DNA of 64,000 nucleotides, from contig MCFE01000450.1 of the NCBI GenBank assembly GCA_002104905.1, forward strand, positions 1 to 64,000, given 5' to 3'. Positions 10,783-22,386 of this stretch are shown here, piece by piece. Both the position numbers and the translations under genes were made by a program. The number at the start of each line of letters is the position of its first letter. Positions within the stretch are counted from its first letter, which is position 1. Source of the DNA: Basidiobolus meristosporus CBS 931.73 (taxonomy: Eukaryota; Basidiobolomycota; Basidiobolomycetes; Basidiobolales; Basidiobolaceae). Under the pieces are notes generated by a model. That model was not told where the DNA came from. It did not search any database and saw nothing but the letters and a program-made list of their open reading frames with translations.

Positions 10783-11910
10783 ATGGCTTTAATTGACAAG
10801 TACTGCAGTTTTTTTATTGCCTCCTTGTCTCAGGCTTGAGTAGACATTTTTCCCTTTACCTTTTCCTTTATCACTGCCAGGTCTCTCACTGCTACTTTGT
10901 CTGAATGCTTCTTGTAATGAGCTACATTTTCTCATTGATAAGTTCTGCTCTGACGCATCTGTTTTGGCCTGTTTGTCCCTTGCTGGCACTCTTCTGGCAA
11001 CCTGATGTTTCTGCTCAGCTTATTTTGAGCTCTCAACTGCAGTTGTGATGGGCTCCTGTAAAAGCTGCTGGTTTTTATCACTGCCAGGTCCTTGACTGCT
11101 ACTTTGACTGAATGCTTCTTGAGTGGTACTACACTTTTTCCTTGATAAATGTTATGTTGGTACATTAGTGTATGCCTGCTTCTCCCTAATTGGCACTCTT
11201 CAAGCTACCTGACATCTATTTGATGCTTGTCCATAGTTTCTTTTTTAGCATACCTATGCTGGCCCAAAAACCATTTACTTATTTGGATCCAGGATTATGC
11301 TCATGGAACAAGTCAAGTGCACTCTGCTTGGCCTTGAGTTCCTGATGGTCCTATAGTATGCTGGCCTTAAGGTGATAGCATGCTAGACTTCTGATGGCCT
11401 CTTGAATATTAGCCCACTTGTCATTATTGCACTCAATGGCTTCACAGATCATCAATTTCTTTTGATTTTTAGGCGTTGGTATAAACACCACATTGCCTCC
11501 CTCCCATGCTGTGATAGGTTTTTCTGTGGGCTTTATCTTTAGGCACTATTATTGTGCTTCAAAGACTCTACAGTCTTCCTCTGCTGTTACATCAGGAAAT
11601 GGCTCAATTCTTGGCTGTGACATTCAGCTACTTGAGTTCCTTCTTTACAGCAAAGATATTGCTTTTCTACCTGGGATATTGATTGCTCTACATGTATTAT
11701 CTGCTCATCCTATTTCTGGACTATTTCCCAATTTTCTGGGCCATTGCATCTATCCTATCAGCCACTACACCTCATTGCTTCATTAACACGTTGGTGTGAG
11801 CTAGCAATATTCTTGCTAATATGAGTAGTGGTGATGTTATGACAGCCACTTACCAGTCTTTAACTGAGGGTACTGTGTTTGCTACATTCTCATCTGCCTG
11901 AGCATAATGG
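10783..11910 (-). pseudogene. Rep-X coding region, minus strand, degenerate
   Basis: A broken frame of unknown function. Reading right to left: a helical, probably coiled-coil part (around 11650-11800), then a stretch near 11290-11480 readable as CNNDKWANIQEAIRS and QELKAKQSALDLF, then two 70-residue repeats with the core QEA(F/L)(S/R)QSSS-(E/Q)-(G/R)PGSDK (about 11110 and 10900), ending in a Lys-rich GKGKGKNVY segment. Stops interrupt all three frames. The parallel copies at 5.0 and 17.7 kb show it is a dispersed repeat. I do not recognise a family. Confidence 0.55.
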
Positions 11911-12715
11911 TTTGGTGGTGTAGAGGTACTCCAGGGAGAAGCTGTACAACTCAAGGTGTGTGAGGTGTCTGATGGGTGCAATAACGTCTGGGTCTAAACT
12001 ACCAGTGTCATCGTCAATATGTCACTATTGTAAAAGCACCTGCTTCTCTAGCTTCCTAAGTGCTCCAAGTGTCTCCAAAGGCCTCTGTGTGTCTTTTGCA
12101 CTACCCTGAAAAGCTCCTCCGATAGCAGGTCTGAGATGTAACTGTTAAAGGTAGGTGCATTGATCAACTGCTATTCAATAAGGAAGAAGTGTTACTAACA
12201 GAAGGGATAATTTATTGATGAGGGATTGACTTCCCTTAAATACTTTTCCTGATTGCCAAGGAATCACTAATGACAACGTTCTAGAAAATTCCAGTCATCA
12301 GTGGAACTCTTGATGACATCACTATGAGCTAAAAATGGGCCAAGAATGTCCTGGAAGGTTCTAAAAGGCACAGCACATCCAACCAATTAGGGATCAGTAT
12401 TCTGAGACCTGTGCATTATAAGATACCATATATAGTATATAAAAGGTAGCAATGGTAACATAAACTTAGGTCATGTGTCACAGGTGCTGATGCAGGTACT
12501 TGCCTAGTGTAGATACATATACACATCACAAAGCTGAATAACATCTGGTATAACTAATGCTAATAACTAATCAGGGTCAATATCATATGGGGAAAATACT
12601 ATCAATATGGGCAAAAGAAGCATGGGATAATACTTATAAGATAAAATATGGATAAGTACAACATAATAGCTATATGAGTTAACTTGTCTGTGTGAGGCAT
12701 GCTAACCCTACCACA
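11911..12715 (-). repeat. Gypsy-2a 3' LTR
   Basis: An 805-bp LTR. Right end (element 5') ACCACA complement of TGTGGTAGGG; left end TTTGGT, complement of ACCAAA, one base off ACCACA. Strongly similar throughout to 14709-15519 and, inverted, 9262-10066. The left flank is Rep-X. Confidence 0.8.
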
Positions 12716-12792
12716 TCCACACCCCACTTGAGCTAAAAGTTCCCTGAAACTTTTTAGCTAACCACTGTAAGCATGGAGAACAAAGCGCTCTC

Positions 12793-13616
12793 TCAGTCAT
12801 TCTCAATGAAGCTACCTGTCTTTTCTTGGGATAGAAATCTACATGATGTCATTGATTGGATATTGTTTGAGTCCACACCACAGAAGGTAGCTGTCAGTCC
12901 AGGGCTCTCTGAGCATATAGTATACCATGCTGAGCCATCTGGGTAGTTCACTGCAGTTGCTCTTGCATTCACCTCCCATGGTCTCCCAAAGTTAGTCTTT
13001 GCACAAATGTAGACTGGGGTCTCATGGAGTATTCCTTCAGTGCTGAGAGGGAAGCTGTGAATAGTTCCTAAAGCTTTGATTGCCCTGAGTTGGCATCCTT
13101 CATGCTCCAATTAATATTAGTGTCTATGGGCAATAGGTCTTTCCAAGGTAGTTGGTACAAAGCCTCCCAAGGTATCACACATATCTCAGATTGACTGTCT
13201 ATTTGACATAGGATTTCTTGATTATGCACAGTTCCAGTAGTTGTTATAGTTGCCACTGAGTAGTAGTGTTTCTGGCTTTGGCCCAGCTTATTAATATCTT
13301 GCTATCCTTGAACTGACTTGACCTGGTTGCTTAGGATTGCTTCAATTGGATACTTTCTTATTCTGATGTGCCCATCCAGAGTCTTTCTTACTGAGAGTGT
13401 TGCACTGAGTAGCTCTCCAACCTTGATTGATATGTTGCCACCTAGTATAAGACTTGTTGGAGCCTGCAGGGTACCATTTTGCTTGACTATAGGCTTCATG
13501 TGGTAGTTATTGGCCTTGGCAGACTCATGCAGAATTAATGGGGGTGATGCTTTCTTCTCAATCACAACTTCAGGCTCACATCTTGGTACTTTTGTTGATG
13601 GGCCTGGATCAGGCAT
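12793..13616 (-). pseudogene. Gypsy-2a protease region
   Basis: Three overlapping minus-strand frames (13616-13302, 13256-13068, 13110-12793) align with the linker and protease of Gypsy-2b at 44400-45060: VEELLS/VRKT blocks, then CQIDSQSEICVIP where the family has CHIDSGLEICVMP, then GRPWEVNARAT and DGSAWYTI. The catalytic DSG appears as DSQ, so the enzyme is probably dead. The frame ends at 12793-12796, just before the 3' LTR. It would cleave Gag or Gag-Pol during particle maturation. Confidence 0.72.
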
Positions 13617-14634
13617 TTTTTCAGGAAGGTGCCTCTTTGAAGCATAACTTGATGCTATATGATCTTAGGACTCTCCAGGGTCCTCATAGTCAAAGTTCAG
13701 AAGTTCGGCTGGATCAAAGTAGTCATGATCTTCTTTTTCATGGAGGAGCACCTTTCTTGTATGAGAGGTGACTTGCTTGTAGTGAACTCTCATTCCTCCT
13801 TGTTCAAATGTGGTGGATAACTTGTCACCATGCTTACTGATTATTTATCCCTGAGGACAATGTAGGATGGCACCTGTGGAATGTTATGACTGAAGCTCAT
13901 GGCCATTTCTCTTGGAATGGTTGGCAGAGTCACACCATAAGTATGTATAGTTGACTTCTTTCTCTACTGGCTTCTGTCTATATGCTTGGCTGGCCAGTAG
14001 CAAAGAAAGTTTCTCTAGCTGCTGTGTCAGCTCCTTAATTTGAGTGTTGGCTTAATGGGATTAAATAAGTCTTGGTTATCTTGATTATGTGCTGGGCTTG
14101 AAAGAAGCTTTCTGATTGGTGAGGTTTTTTCAGGGATAAGTAAAATATTCTTTGCTAACTGAAATGCAGGCAATGAACTTATAGCTCTCACAGTAGGATC
14201 ATTTTAATCCTTCTCACCAGGTCATCTGGTTGTGCTCTGAGAAGATTTGTGGATAAAGTAAGATCAGTGATAACTCCTTAGGCTTTCAGTGGCCCTCCAA
14301 TTTGCTCAAGGCCACTCAAGTTTTCTTTCAATGGTAGCAGCTCAAACTTGCTATAAGCAAAGTTCTCCAAATCTTTAAGTGTGTAGTCAACTTGTCACTC
14401 TCCATATTCATCAATCAAGTAGCTCTTGAAGAGGGTCCAATTTGCAAGCAGATCATTTATTTTGTATAATGAGAACATGATCTCATCAGTACTGTAAGGG
14501 GGCATCTCTTCAGCCATAATGGCCTCCAGTACTTTATGAGCTCTGCAGAAAAGATCCCACCTCTTGATGAAAGCTTTAACTTTAGTTCCATCAAAGAAAG
14601 GAGTTCCTTGCATTCCTGGTAAAGGTAGATCCAT
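13617..14634 (-). pseudogene. Gypsy-2a Gag
   Basis: Starts at the ATG at 14634 (MDLPLPGMQGTPFFDGTKV), parallel to the Gypsy-2b Gag start PLPLSHGAPQFDG. The first 79 codons are open to 14395; after that the frame is broken by stops but can be followed as LKDLENFAYSKFELLPL and beyond. The zinc knuckle near 13950 reads YLWCDSANHSKRNGHEL, where Gypsy-2b has the CCHC form, so the first and last cysteines are lost. The upstream 112-codon frame 14457-14795 lies largely in the LTR and is not counted as a gene. Confidence 0.68.
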
Positions 14635-14708
14635 GGTCTTGATAATTTGTTCTTTCTTAAGTCTTCTAGGGGCAGCTCAGTCAAACCCTCTACATTGTAT
14701 GCCAAATA

Positions 14709-15519
14709 TTTGGTGGTGTAGAGGTCCTGCTGGAAGAAGCTATACAACTCAAAGGATGTGAGGTGACTGATGGGTGCAATAACCTCTGGGTCCAAACTGC
14801 TGGTGCCTTTGTCAATATATCACTATGGTAAGATCTCCTGCTTCTCTAGCTTCCTAGGTGCTCCAAGTGTCTCCAAAGGTCTCTGTGTGTCTTGTGCACT
14901 ACCCTGAAAAGCTCCTTTGATGGCAGGTCTGAGATATAACTGTTGAAGGCAAGTGCAGTGATCAACTGCTAATCAACAAGGGAGAAGTGTTACTAATAGA
15001 TGGGATGATTTATTGATGAGGGATTTACTTCCCTTAAATACTTTTTCAGATTGCCAAGTGATTACTAATGCCAAGGTTCTAGAAAACTCCAAGCATCAGT
15101 GGAACTCTTGATGACATTACTATGAGCTAAAAATATGCCAAGAATATCCTGGAAGGTTCCAAAAGGCACAGCACATCCAACCAATCAGGGATCAGTATTC
15201 TGAGACCTGTGCATCATAGAGATACCATATATGGTATGTAAATGGTAGGGATGGTAATACAGACTTAGGTCATATGTCATGAGCACTGATGCAGGTACTT
15301 GCCTAATGTAGATACATATGCAGATCACAAAGCTAAATAGTATCTGGTATAACTAATGCTAATAACTAATCAGGGCAAACATCATATGGGGATAATACTG
15401 ATAATATGGGCAAAAGAAGAATGGGATAATGCTGATAAGATAAAATATGGGTAAGTACTACATAATAGCTATATGAATAAACTTGTATATGGGAGGTATG
15501 TTTACCCTGCTACACCACA
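14709..15519 (-). repeat. Gypsy-2a 5' LTR
   Basis: An 811-bp LTR; element-strand start TGTGGTGTAGCAGGG at 15519 and end ACCAAA at 14709. Element-strand TGGCATACAATGTAGAGG follows at 14688-14705, in the position of the tRNA primer site seen in Gypsy-2b but more mutated. The right flank starts the CACTA-like region. Confidence 0.78.
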
Positions 15520-15539
15520 TTGACATACTTCTATCACCC

Positions 15540-17700
15540 CAACTTTACAGCTTTTTAGTGTGATACTTGGGTTACCATGTATCTTGTACTGCTGGTAACA
15601 TACACATCTTGCAAACATATAGGAGCGCTCTGGCTCTTGTTTTTGTATATTCTGTATTGAATGGTGTCAAAGTGGGCTTATGACCATCAGAAATCTGGCA
15701 CACCTTGATAGAGTTTTCCTAATAAGAATTAGTTGCTTGTGGCACCCAACACAACTTTGCATTACGTAACTGATTACCCATGCATTGGGGCTACTTAGCT
15801 TCTCCATGCCATAGGCATAGGTGTCTCCATGTGCACATCTGTCCTCAGTATTTTCCAACTCTTCCTGGCTGTCCTCCATGTGCCAACTCTTCACATCCAT
15901 GACAGACTTGAAGGAAATATTATTGATGAGATTGGGATATGGTAGTGCCTGCAACTTGACCTGTCTTCCAATCTCCACATCCATCCACTCCATATGAAAC
16001 TCCCAAAGGGTGAAGCAAGGCCCAATATTCTCTAGACACTGTGCAAGATGGAGGAGAGAATGGATACAGTAGTGGCAGAGATCTACGCATTCAGCTTTAT
16101 GTTTGTAGTATAGCTGCTCAAATCCCATCACAAACTCCGTGCATTACAGCTGTAGATGAGTCAAGTTGGCATTGGTGATCTGCTTCTCAATAACTCTTCC
16201 TACAATGGTCACATATGACTCCCACTGCTTCCAATGTACTATTGGTAGGAATTGCTTCAGATTGCTACTTGAATAAATATATATCCAGTTCATCCAGTCT
16301 TTGTATTTGTATTGCTGCATATGCATATGGATATTGATTGGAGCCTGTGAGAAGTATTTATGGTAGCAGATACTGTGTAATATCTTGCCAATTCCTTCAA
16401 ATTTCTTTTGTATCTTGAAGGGCTCCTATAGCTCAAAATGCCCCATATGCAACTTGGTTATCAGTATAGGGATATTGTTGAAAAGCAAATGCATAGCTCC
16501 CAGTGGAAAGCTTTTGCTTCAACAGATACCCTCTATCTTAAGTATGTCTGGCTTCTGATTGCTTACATATTCTGGCCAATGGCTTATAGCTTGCCAAATT
16601 TGCTGCAACTGCATGGTGACATCTGTATGTTTTCTCTATGGGAAGATGATGTTCTTAGTGCTGGTGATTGGGTAATAATAATGTGCGTAAATTAAGTTGT
16701 AAATCCCATGGATCCCACACATTCAACAGCAATACCATCCATTGTACCCAGAAAAACCTGCTATCTTGCTGATGGCTGGGGTATCTCCAATGAAGATAAT
16801 AATATGCGCTTTTACATGACAACCATTTACTGTTATCCCACTAGAAGACATACAAAATTCATACTTTTAGATAGGTGGCAAATTTGGATTGACAAGAATC
16901 AGTGGCCAGCAGGTTTTACTGGTAGAGTACTTGTTTAATGAGAGTCTATCAAGTGCTAAGGCAAAGGCATGGTCATACATACCTTCAGAGTAGCCCTTGC
17001 TTTTTAGCTGTTTGTGATGTTTGCCATCAATTATCATGGACATGATTGCACTTGATTGATGCTGAGTGTAGTACTGTATAGCTTTGCAATATTTGTTGGG
17101 CTGTATTAGCCTCTTTATATCGGGTATTACTTGAATATATCCAGAGTGTGAAGAATGTTTTCCCTCAATATTGGTGGATTCTTGACAATTTGGCCATATT
17201 GCAATGGTAGCATTTTTGGATGCGAGTGCCATGCAACTGTTAACACATGCTGGAAATAGGACAGTCTCTGGATCATATGTTGCCAGCCACATAACAGCTG
17301 TCCACTTGTACCATAAATATGGTAAGTTGCATCCTGGAATGATTTTGGCAAGAAGTAGTAATGAATCCTCAAAGCTCCCATTACTGATAGTAATGGAAAC
17401 ATGCCACTTCTCTAGCCACAACATAGCATCATTCACCAGTAGATGGATTACTGGGCTCACTTGGCTCCATAAAGTATCCTTGGCATTTGTTTCAATGGGA
17501 GTTGTCTCATTGCATATTGGGATTTAACCAGGCTCATACACAGCACTGTTTTTTGGGGAGATAGACCCACAATCCATCAGTGCGCCTGCTTCTTCAGAGC
17601 TATCACTCTGTGTGACATATGAAGAAGGCTGAGGTGAGCCTAAAGGTGCCACAAACTCACCTGTCTCAGTTTGCACAAGGTGACAAAGATGGCATTGGTA
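15540..17700 (-). pseudogene. CACTA-type (Tnp2/Plavaka-like) transposase, degenerate
   Basis: Three minus-strand blocks in collinear order. About 17530-17700 has a CHLCHLVQTETGEF finger-like start. 16867-17460 ends in YDHAFALALDRLSL...TCWPLILVNPNLPP, resembling the D-x-x-x-P(W)P(I/L)-NLPP segment of Tnp2/Plavaka proteins. 15667-16326 reads YKDWMNWIYIYSS, FVMGFEQLYYKHKAEC, HSLLHLAQC and WMDVEIGRQVKLQALPYPN, matching the conserved C-terminal helical part with its GNLGR-like motif. Stops separate the blocks. It would cut and move a DNA transposon; no terminal inverted repeats were identified. Plavaka membership is my recognition, not a search result. Confidence 0.6.
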
Positions 17701-19207
17701 CACTAAGAATGAATCTCAAGAATTGCAGAAACTATTAAAGGCAGAAGAACAACGGTGCCATGGCTAAAAACCATTGGCTTCCTTACAAGCCTGTTACAAG
17801 CAGGGCCAACAGCTCTAGACAAGCATCCAAGAGACATCAGGTAGCTGGAAGAGTACCAATTGGGAACAAGCAGGCAGATATGGATGCACCAGCATAACAA
17901 TTCTCAAGAAAAAAGCGTAGAAGTACTCAAGAAGCACTCAGTCAAAGTAGCAGTTAAGGGCCTGGCAGTGATAAACACCAGCAGCTTTTCCAGGAGCCTG
18001 TCACAACTACAATTGAGAGCTCAAAACAAGCAAAAAAGAAATGTCAGGATTCCAGGAGAGTGCCAGCAAGGGACAAGCAGGCCAAGACAGATGAATCAGA
18101 GAAGAACTTATCAAGGAGAAGATGTAGTTCATTACAAGAAGTATTCAGACAAAGTAGCAGTGAGAGACCTGGCAGTGATAAAGGAAAAGGTAAAGGGAAA
18201 AATGTCTACCCAAGCCTGAGACAGGGAGGCATGCAAAAAAATTGCAGTGCTCCCCAATTTACCCCTCAAGCCTGGAATAAACTGAATCCCATCATAGCCA
18301 AAAAGAGTTACCAGCAGGAAAACAGCTGTTTTCACAAGAGTTGGAAGTGCAGCCAGTTGAGCTACACTCCAGCAAGATAGATGAGTTTGCAGGAAAAGCC
18401 CATTTGTCAACCACAGCCACCACACCCTCTATTATTGACAGTATAGAGATCCCTCTGACTGACAAGGCTATAATGTCAAGAACTCAAAAGATTATCACAA
18501 TGTCTTCAGTGGAATGTTGGCACATTAATAGGTACACCAAGAGGTTGCAGCACTTCTTCAAGAGCAGTGCTCAAAAAAATGCACCTGAATATTGCAAGGA
18601 TTGATTGCAAAGACTGGCAGATGAGGAGCTAGACTATGCAGTGCCTGCTGAAGACCAGGACATATGAGAACCAGTAAATGAACAGTGGCATAAAGCTGTG
18701 GGGTTCTCACCAAAGTTGTGGAACCAGAGCATTGCAGCAAATATACTTATTGAGTGGTGGATTTTAATGGAGTTACTTGTTGAGTGTGGGGTTAGGCTCA
18801 ATGTTAGTGTAGGGTATAGAGAATTGAACTGGTCAATACAGTTGGCAATTGAGGTACAACTGAAGCCTCAATGGAAATAAATCAATTTGTATGCGTGATA
18901 AGTAAGAGAGATAGTTGAGTCAAAAGTAAGGAGTGTGAAAAAGAGGCAATAGCCAATCAATACACACAAAAGTAGGAAGTGATAGTGTCCAGGATCAGAA
19001 AGTGAGCAACTTGGCAGGGAAGCAACCAAAAGCCACCTATACATTGTTGTGATGAGAAGTTTTGACTAAGCATTTTGTGAAATCTGGGGTGCAATTAATT
19101 TTCAAAGGTTTCTAGATGGTGTCCTGGCAGAATCTGTATCTCTTAGTCATGGGACTTTACTTTGTGATGGCCTTTTGATGTGTTCATTACAGTAAATTTT
19201 CATGGGG
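17700..19207 (+). pseudogene. Rep-X, most complete copy, unknown protein
   Basis: The frame from ATG 17760 reads MAKNHWLPYKPVTSRANSSR onward to 18380 with two in-frame stops (17895-17897 and about 17949). It carries two 70-residue repeats whose cores, QEALSQSSS and QEVFRQSSSERPGSDK, start near 17928 and 18138 (210 bp apart), rich in Arg, Lys, Ser and Gln, then GKGKGKNVYPSLRQG. A second frame, 18341-18604, holds KRLQHFFKSSAQKNAPEYCKD and continues past a stop to LADEELDYAVPAEDQDI. The 3' 450 bp are non-coding and end near CATGGGG (19201-19207). The basic, repetitive composition could mean nucleic-acid binding; that is a guess. Confidence 0.5.
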
Positions 19208-20330
19208 TTTGGTGAATACATCCAATCCAGATTTGTTAAGTAGTTTTTTAGCTGCTGACTAATACCAAATGGTTCACTATTTCAGCAACTCCCTTTAGCT
19301 AGATAACTTCTTATTCTTAATATATCCCTGAGTTTTTCAAACTGTGGCCTAGCTAATGGAGCTGCCAATATTTTTGCAACCATTTTGTCTGTTGGGCATC
19401 AAACTAAATATGCCAAGTTATTCCATAAAACTTCTCTCACAGAGGAATGTAGTCTATGTATTTGCTTGATTTGATCACAATCAGTGAGATTTCTATCTAG
19501 TGAAGTACAACATTTATTATCCTTGTAAATGCATGTTGGTTCATCTTGATCAAAGCCCAAGTCTGGGAGTTACTTGTGTGACCACAAAGCCTCCTTAGTT
19601 GCTTAACAAGCATCTATATATTTTGCCTCAGCTGGAGAGAGTGCCATATTTAATTATATCTTGCAATACCATGTAACAGCTACACTAGCATATACAATCA
19701 TATACTTAAAGGTAGAACATCTGTCTTTCAGCTTGCTACCCCAGTCTGAATCTCTCTAACAAAAAAATATCTGCCATTTAGCTATTCCTGATTATTCCAG
19801 CACAATTTTCAAGGTACCCTGTAGATGAATCAAAATTTGCTTAACTACTGCAACTTGATCAGCTCCATAATATTGCATAAATCTCACTTTTCAAAAATTG
19901 GAGCAGTTTTGATCAAAAATTGGCTGAGCTTTGCTCAATCTTCCAACTTTTTCCACAGTTGCTGCTGCATGCTAGAGCTTTCTCACCTTAATATTGAAAA
20001 ACCCATGATATACTTTGACTGATTCAGCACAGTTTTTGGCATACACATTAACTAAGAAAATACTTGATTTTCCAAGATCTTTGATCTCAGGATTGCTAAA
20101 ATGGCCTAATTCCATCTGTTTATGTGCCCACTGCTCACTTGTAGCCCTTATTAGGATGCCCGCATAAAGTACCAGCATAGTCACTCCATTTTAATCTGCT
20201 ATGTATGTAATGAGATACAAAGTGCTACAGATGAGTCCAATCTCCTTTAAATATGAGTAAGCTTTTTGTACACTACTCTAGGCACTTGCCTAAGCTCAAG
20301 TGTGCACATCTCTTAGGGATCATTGATATG
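19208..20330 (-). pseudogene. Copia-2 relic: RT and RNase H, heavily decayed
   Basis: The minus strand parallels the Copia-2 element at 22.7-23.9 kb. Its RNase H end is visible near 19310-19560 (reverse of CTGTTGGGCATC... and TTATTATCCTTGTAAATGCATGTTGG), and the RT part near 19970-20184 reads VLYAGILIRATSEQ, where the catalytic pair is replaced. It includes CAACTCCCTTTAGCT, the decayed polypurine complement, near 19285. Many stops and indels; clearly older than the other Copia-2 copies. No LTR is seen at its left, where Rep-X abuts. Confidence 0.65.
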
Positions 20331-20390
20331 GTAAGTTTGACAATCATATTACTAAAGGGCCACTTGCTTTATAATACTGGAATATACCTT

Positions 20391-21133
20391 TAATATGATC
20401 TTCAATACAAATGTGTAAATTAGTTCAGTTTCTGACTTACTCATTGAACCTAATAATTAGCCTGTCATTATATTGTTATGGTGTACAGCATGAATGCTTA
20501 AATTAGATCAGTTTTTAATCAAATCAACTAGTTTTATGAATAGCTAGTCAATATATTAGTGTTATTTGTCAGATCAGCAGTATTAGCTAGCAGTTGAGTC
20601 AGCAAATCCTTATCACTCAGAAATAGACATATCAAGTATCATATAATTGAATGATGATGGTGATGCCATCCAATGAGTCATCAGCCACAATCTACATTAT
20701 GAAATATAATTAGTAAGTAATTGATCTGCAAAATGTATATCAGAAGCTGATGGAACCTTAATAAAGATCAGTTAAAGTTTTAGTGAATACAATACTAGCT
20801 AAACTCCCTATTCCTCTACAACTCTTATATCAAGACTTGTTACAATATCAGTGTTATCTATTAAATGTGAAGCATTAGTCAGAAGAACAACCAGCTGATC
20901 CTTATTAGACAGAAATAGATGTATTGAGTAAGATCTAATTAAATGATGATGATGCAGCTGATGATATCATCAGCCACATCCTACATCAGGAAATTGAATT
21001 AGTAGGCACCTGATCTGGCAAAATGTATATTAGGAACTGTTGGAACCTTAATAATAGTGGGTTCAATTTGAGTGAACAAAATACTATCCAAACTCCTTAG
21101 TGCTCTGCTACTCTTGCATCAATACTTGTAACA
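20391..21133 (+). repeat. Gypsy-1 LTR interrupted by a solo LTR of the same family
   Basis: The outer LTR is split: 20391-20473 carries its first 80 bases (AATGTGTAAATTAGTTCAGT-like) and 20845-21133 the rest, ending CTTGTAACA. Between them sits a complete 371-bp Gypsy-1 LTR, 20474-20844, starting TGTTATG and ending TTGTTACA. ATAT precedes and follows the inner LTR, fitting a short target duplication. The outer LTR serves as 5' LTR for the Gag fragment that follows. Confidence 0.75.
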
Positions 21134-21735
21134 TTTGTAGCAACAATAACCAGGAACCTTGCTCCTCAGAAAAGAAAAAGTCTCCCCCAAGATGTTGGAA
21201 AATCAAGAATTGAAGAATGCCATGAAGCAAATCATTGCCTAGAATGACTACCATGGCCCTGAGTCAGCAAAGCCCTGTCACAACCAACTTTAGTGTGGTG
21301 GACAAGCAGTACTATGGTGGAGTCAAAGAGAACCTGAGAACTTGGTTCTTCTCAATTCAAGAGGCTATCAATACTAAAGGAACTGTCCCAGAGAGCATGT
21401 TGCATGATGCAGCTTCTCACTTAGCATATGCAGCTTTGCAATTGTAGCACAACATGACCACATTATCTACCATGAAGGGTAGCTTTACAATCTCCACCAG
21501 AAATGAGTGGGTGTTAGAATTTCTGGTTACTCTTCATTCTCCACATCAGCAGACACTACTAAGAAAGTGCTTAGAATACCCAGACAGAAAGGATTAGTTC
21601 AAGTACACAGCTTTGAGAATGAGTCCCTAGTGGGCTATATCAAAAGAATGGACTCCCTGAATCAAGTTGACTACATCATTGATGGTTAGAAAGAAAAATA
21701 TTGGAAGGATTTGTGTTACTGTAGACCCTGAGCCA
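21134..21735 (+). pseudogene. Gypsy-1 Gag fragment
   Basis: A leader TAGCAACAATAACCAGGAACC-type segment follows the LTR, as in the element at 34.7 kb. Gag begins near 21192 (MLENQELKNAMKQ, cf. MSENQEWKNAMQQ). Reading frames shift repeatedly; 21235-21447 (NFSVVDKQYYGGVKENLRTW) and 21507-21689 are the longest. The Q-rich spacer is shortened. The homology ends near 21735, where a minus-strand Gypsy-1 pol fragment begins, so the rest of the element is missing. Confidence 0.7.
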
Positions 21736-22386
21736 TTGACAGAGCCTTAGGGTTAGGCTGAATCATTGAGTTCATGCACCAGGTTGAGTTGTGCAACTTG
21801 TTTTAATCTTAATAAGGTGTCAGCAGTGGCATTATTTTTCCCAGGGCAGTAGACAATCTCCAAGTCAAATTATTACATGTATTAAGCTCTATCTTGTCAT
21901 TCTTCGGGATAATACCTTCTGAGTAAACATATACTTATGGGAGGCATGATCAGCCGTCACAGTGCACTTGGCTTTGTTAATGTAGCAACTCCATATCTTC
22001 AAGCAGTGTACTATGGTAAACATTTATTCCCCATGCACTGTATAGTTTTGCTCTGCTGAGTTCAGCTTCTATGATTGAGAAGTAACTGGGTGGTACTTAG
22101 TCTCATGGTCTTGGCTTTGTACTCCACCAATTGCATAATCTGAAGCATCTGTGAGCAGAGTAAACTCTGTTCTAATGTCAGATATTCTTAAGCTTGGCAG
22201 CTTAGTAAGTTGATTCTTGAGCATCTGAAAGGCAGTCTCACAGGCTGTGAACACTTCAAGGAATTGTCTTTCTTGAGGATACCAGTCAAAGAGGCAGCAG
22301 GACTTGCAAAGTACTTCTCAAATTCCCTACAATAGGGATCCTTTCCAAAGAATGATTGAAGTGTGGCTATGCTAAGGGGCTGATTA
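21736..22386 (-). pseudogene. Gypsy-1 RNase H fragment
   Basis: Minus-strand fragment matching 31800-32400 of the full element. Readable blocks: ACETAFQMLKNQLTKLPSLR and TLLTDASDYAIGGVQSQDHE (22069-22254), then the tether with LSRRMTR and a decayed end. RNase H would remove the RNA template during reverse transcription. From 22060 rightward this fragment is also present, inverted and nearly identical, at 38818-39144. Confidence 0.75.

Larger units (their letters stand above)
11911..15519 (-). mobile_element. Gypsy-2a element with two LTRs and only Gag and protease
   Basis: A 3.6-kb minus-strand element: 5' LTR 14709-15519 (811 bp), internal region 12716-14708 (1993 bp), 3' LTR 11911-12715 (805 bp). 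The internal region aligns with Gag and protease of the 4.9-kb Gypsy-2b internal region but stops after protease; 77 bp later the 3' LTR begins, preceded on the element strand by a purine-rich AGTGGGGTGTGGA. It lacks RT, RNase H and integrase and would depend on another Gypsy-2 for mobility. Outer flanks (AATGG, TTGAC) show no target duplication. Confidence 0.75.

Noticed and set aside
12010-12715. Left Gypsy-2a LTR read as the 5' LTR of a second element running into 10.8-11.9 kb
   Set aside because: The apparent Gag start to its left (11911-12010) is part of the LTR itself; beyond 11910 the sequence is Rep-X, not Gag.
15660-17530. Possible host metabolic gene on the minus strand
   Set aside because: The blocks match the order and motifs of CACTA/Plavaka transposases better than any host protein I know.
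20640-20960. GATGATGATG-like repeats as a possible array
   Set aside because: Only 3-4 units each and located within Gypsy-1 LTR copies; a simple sequence feature of the LTR.
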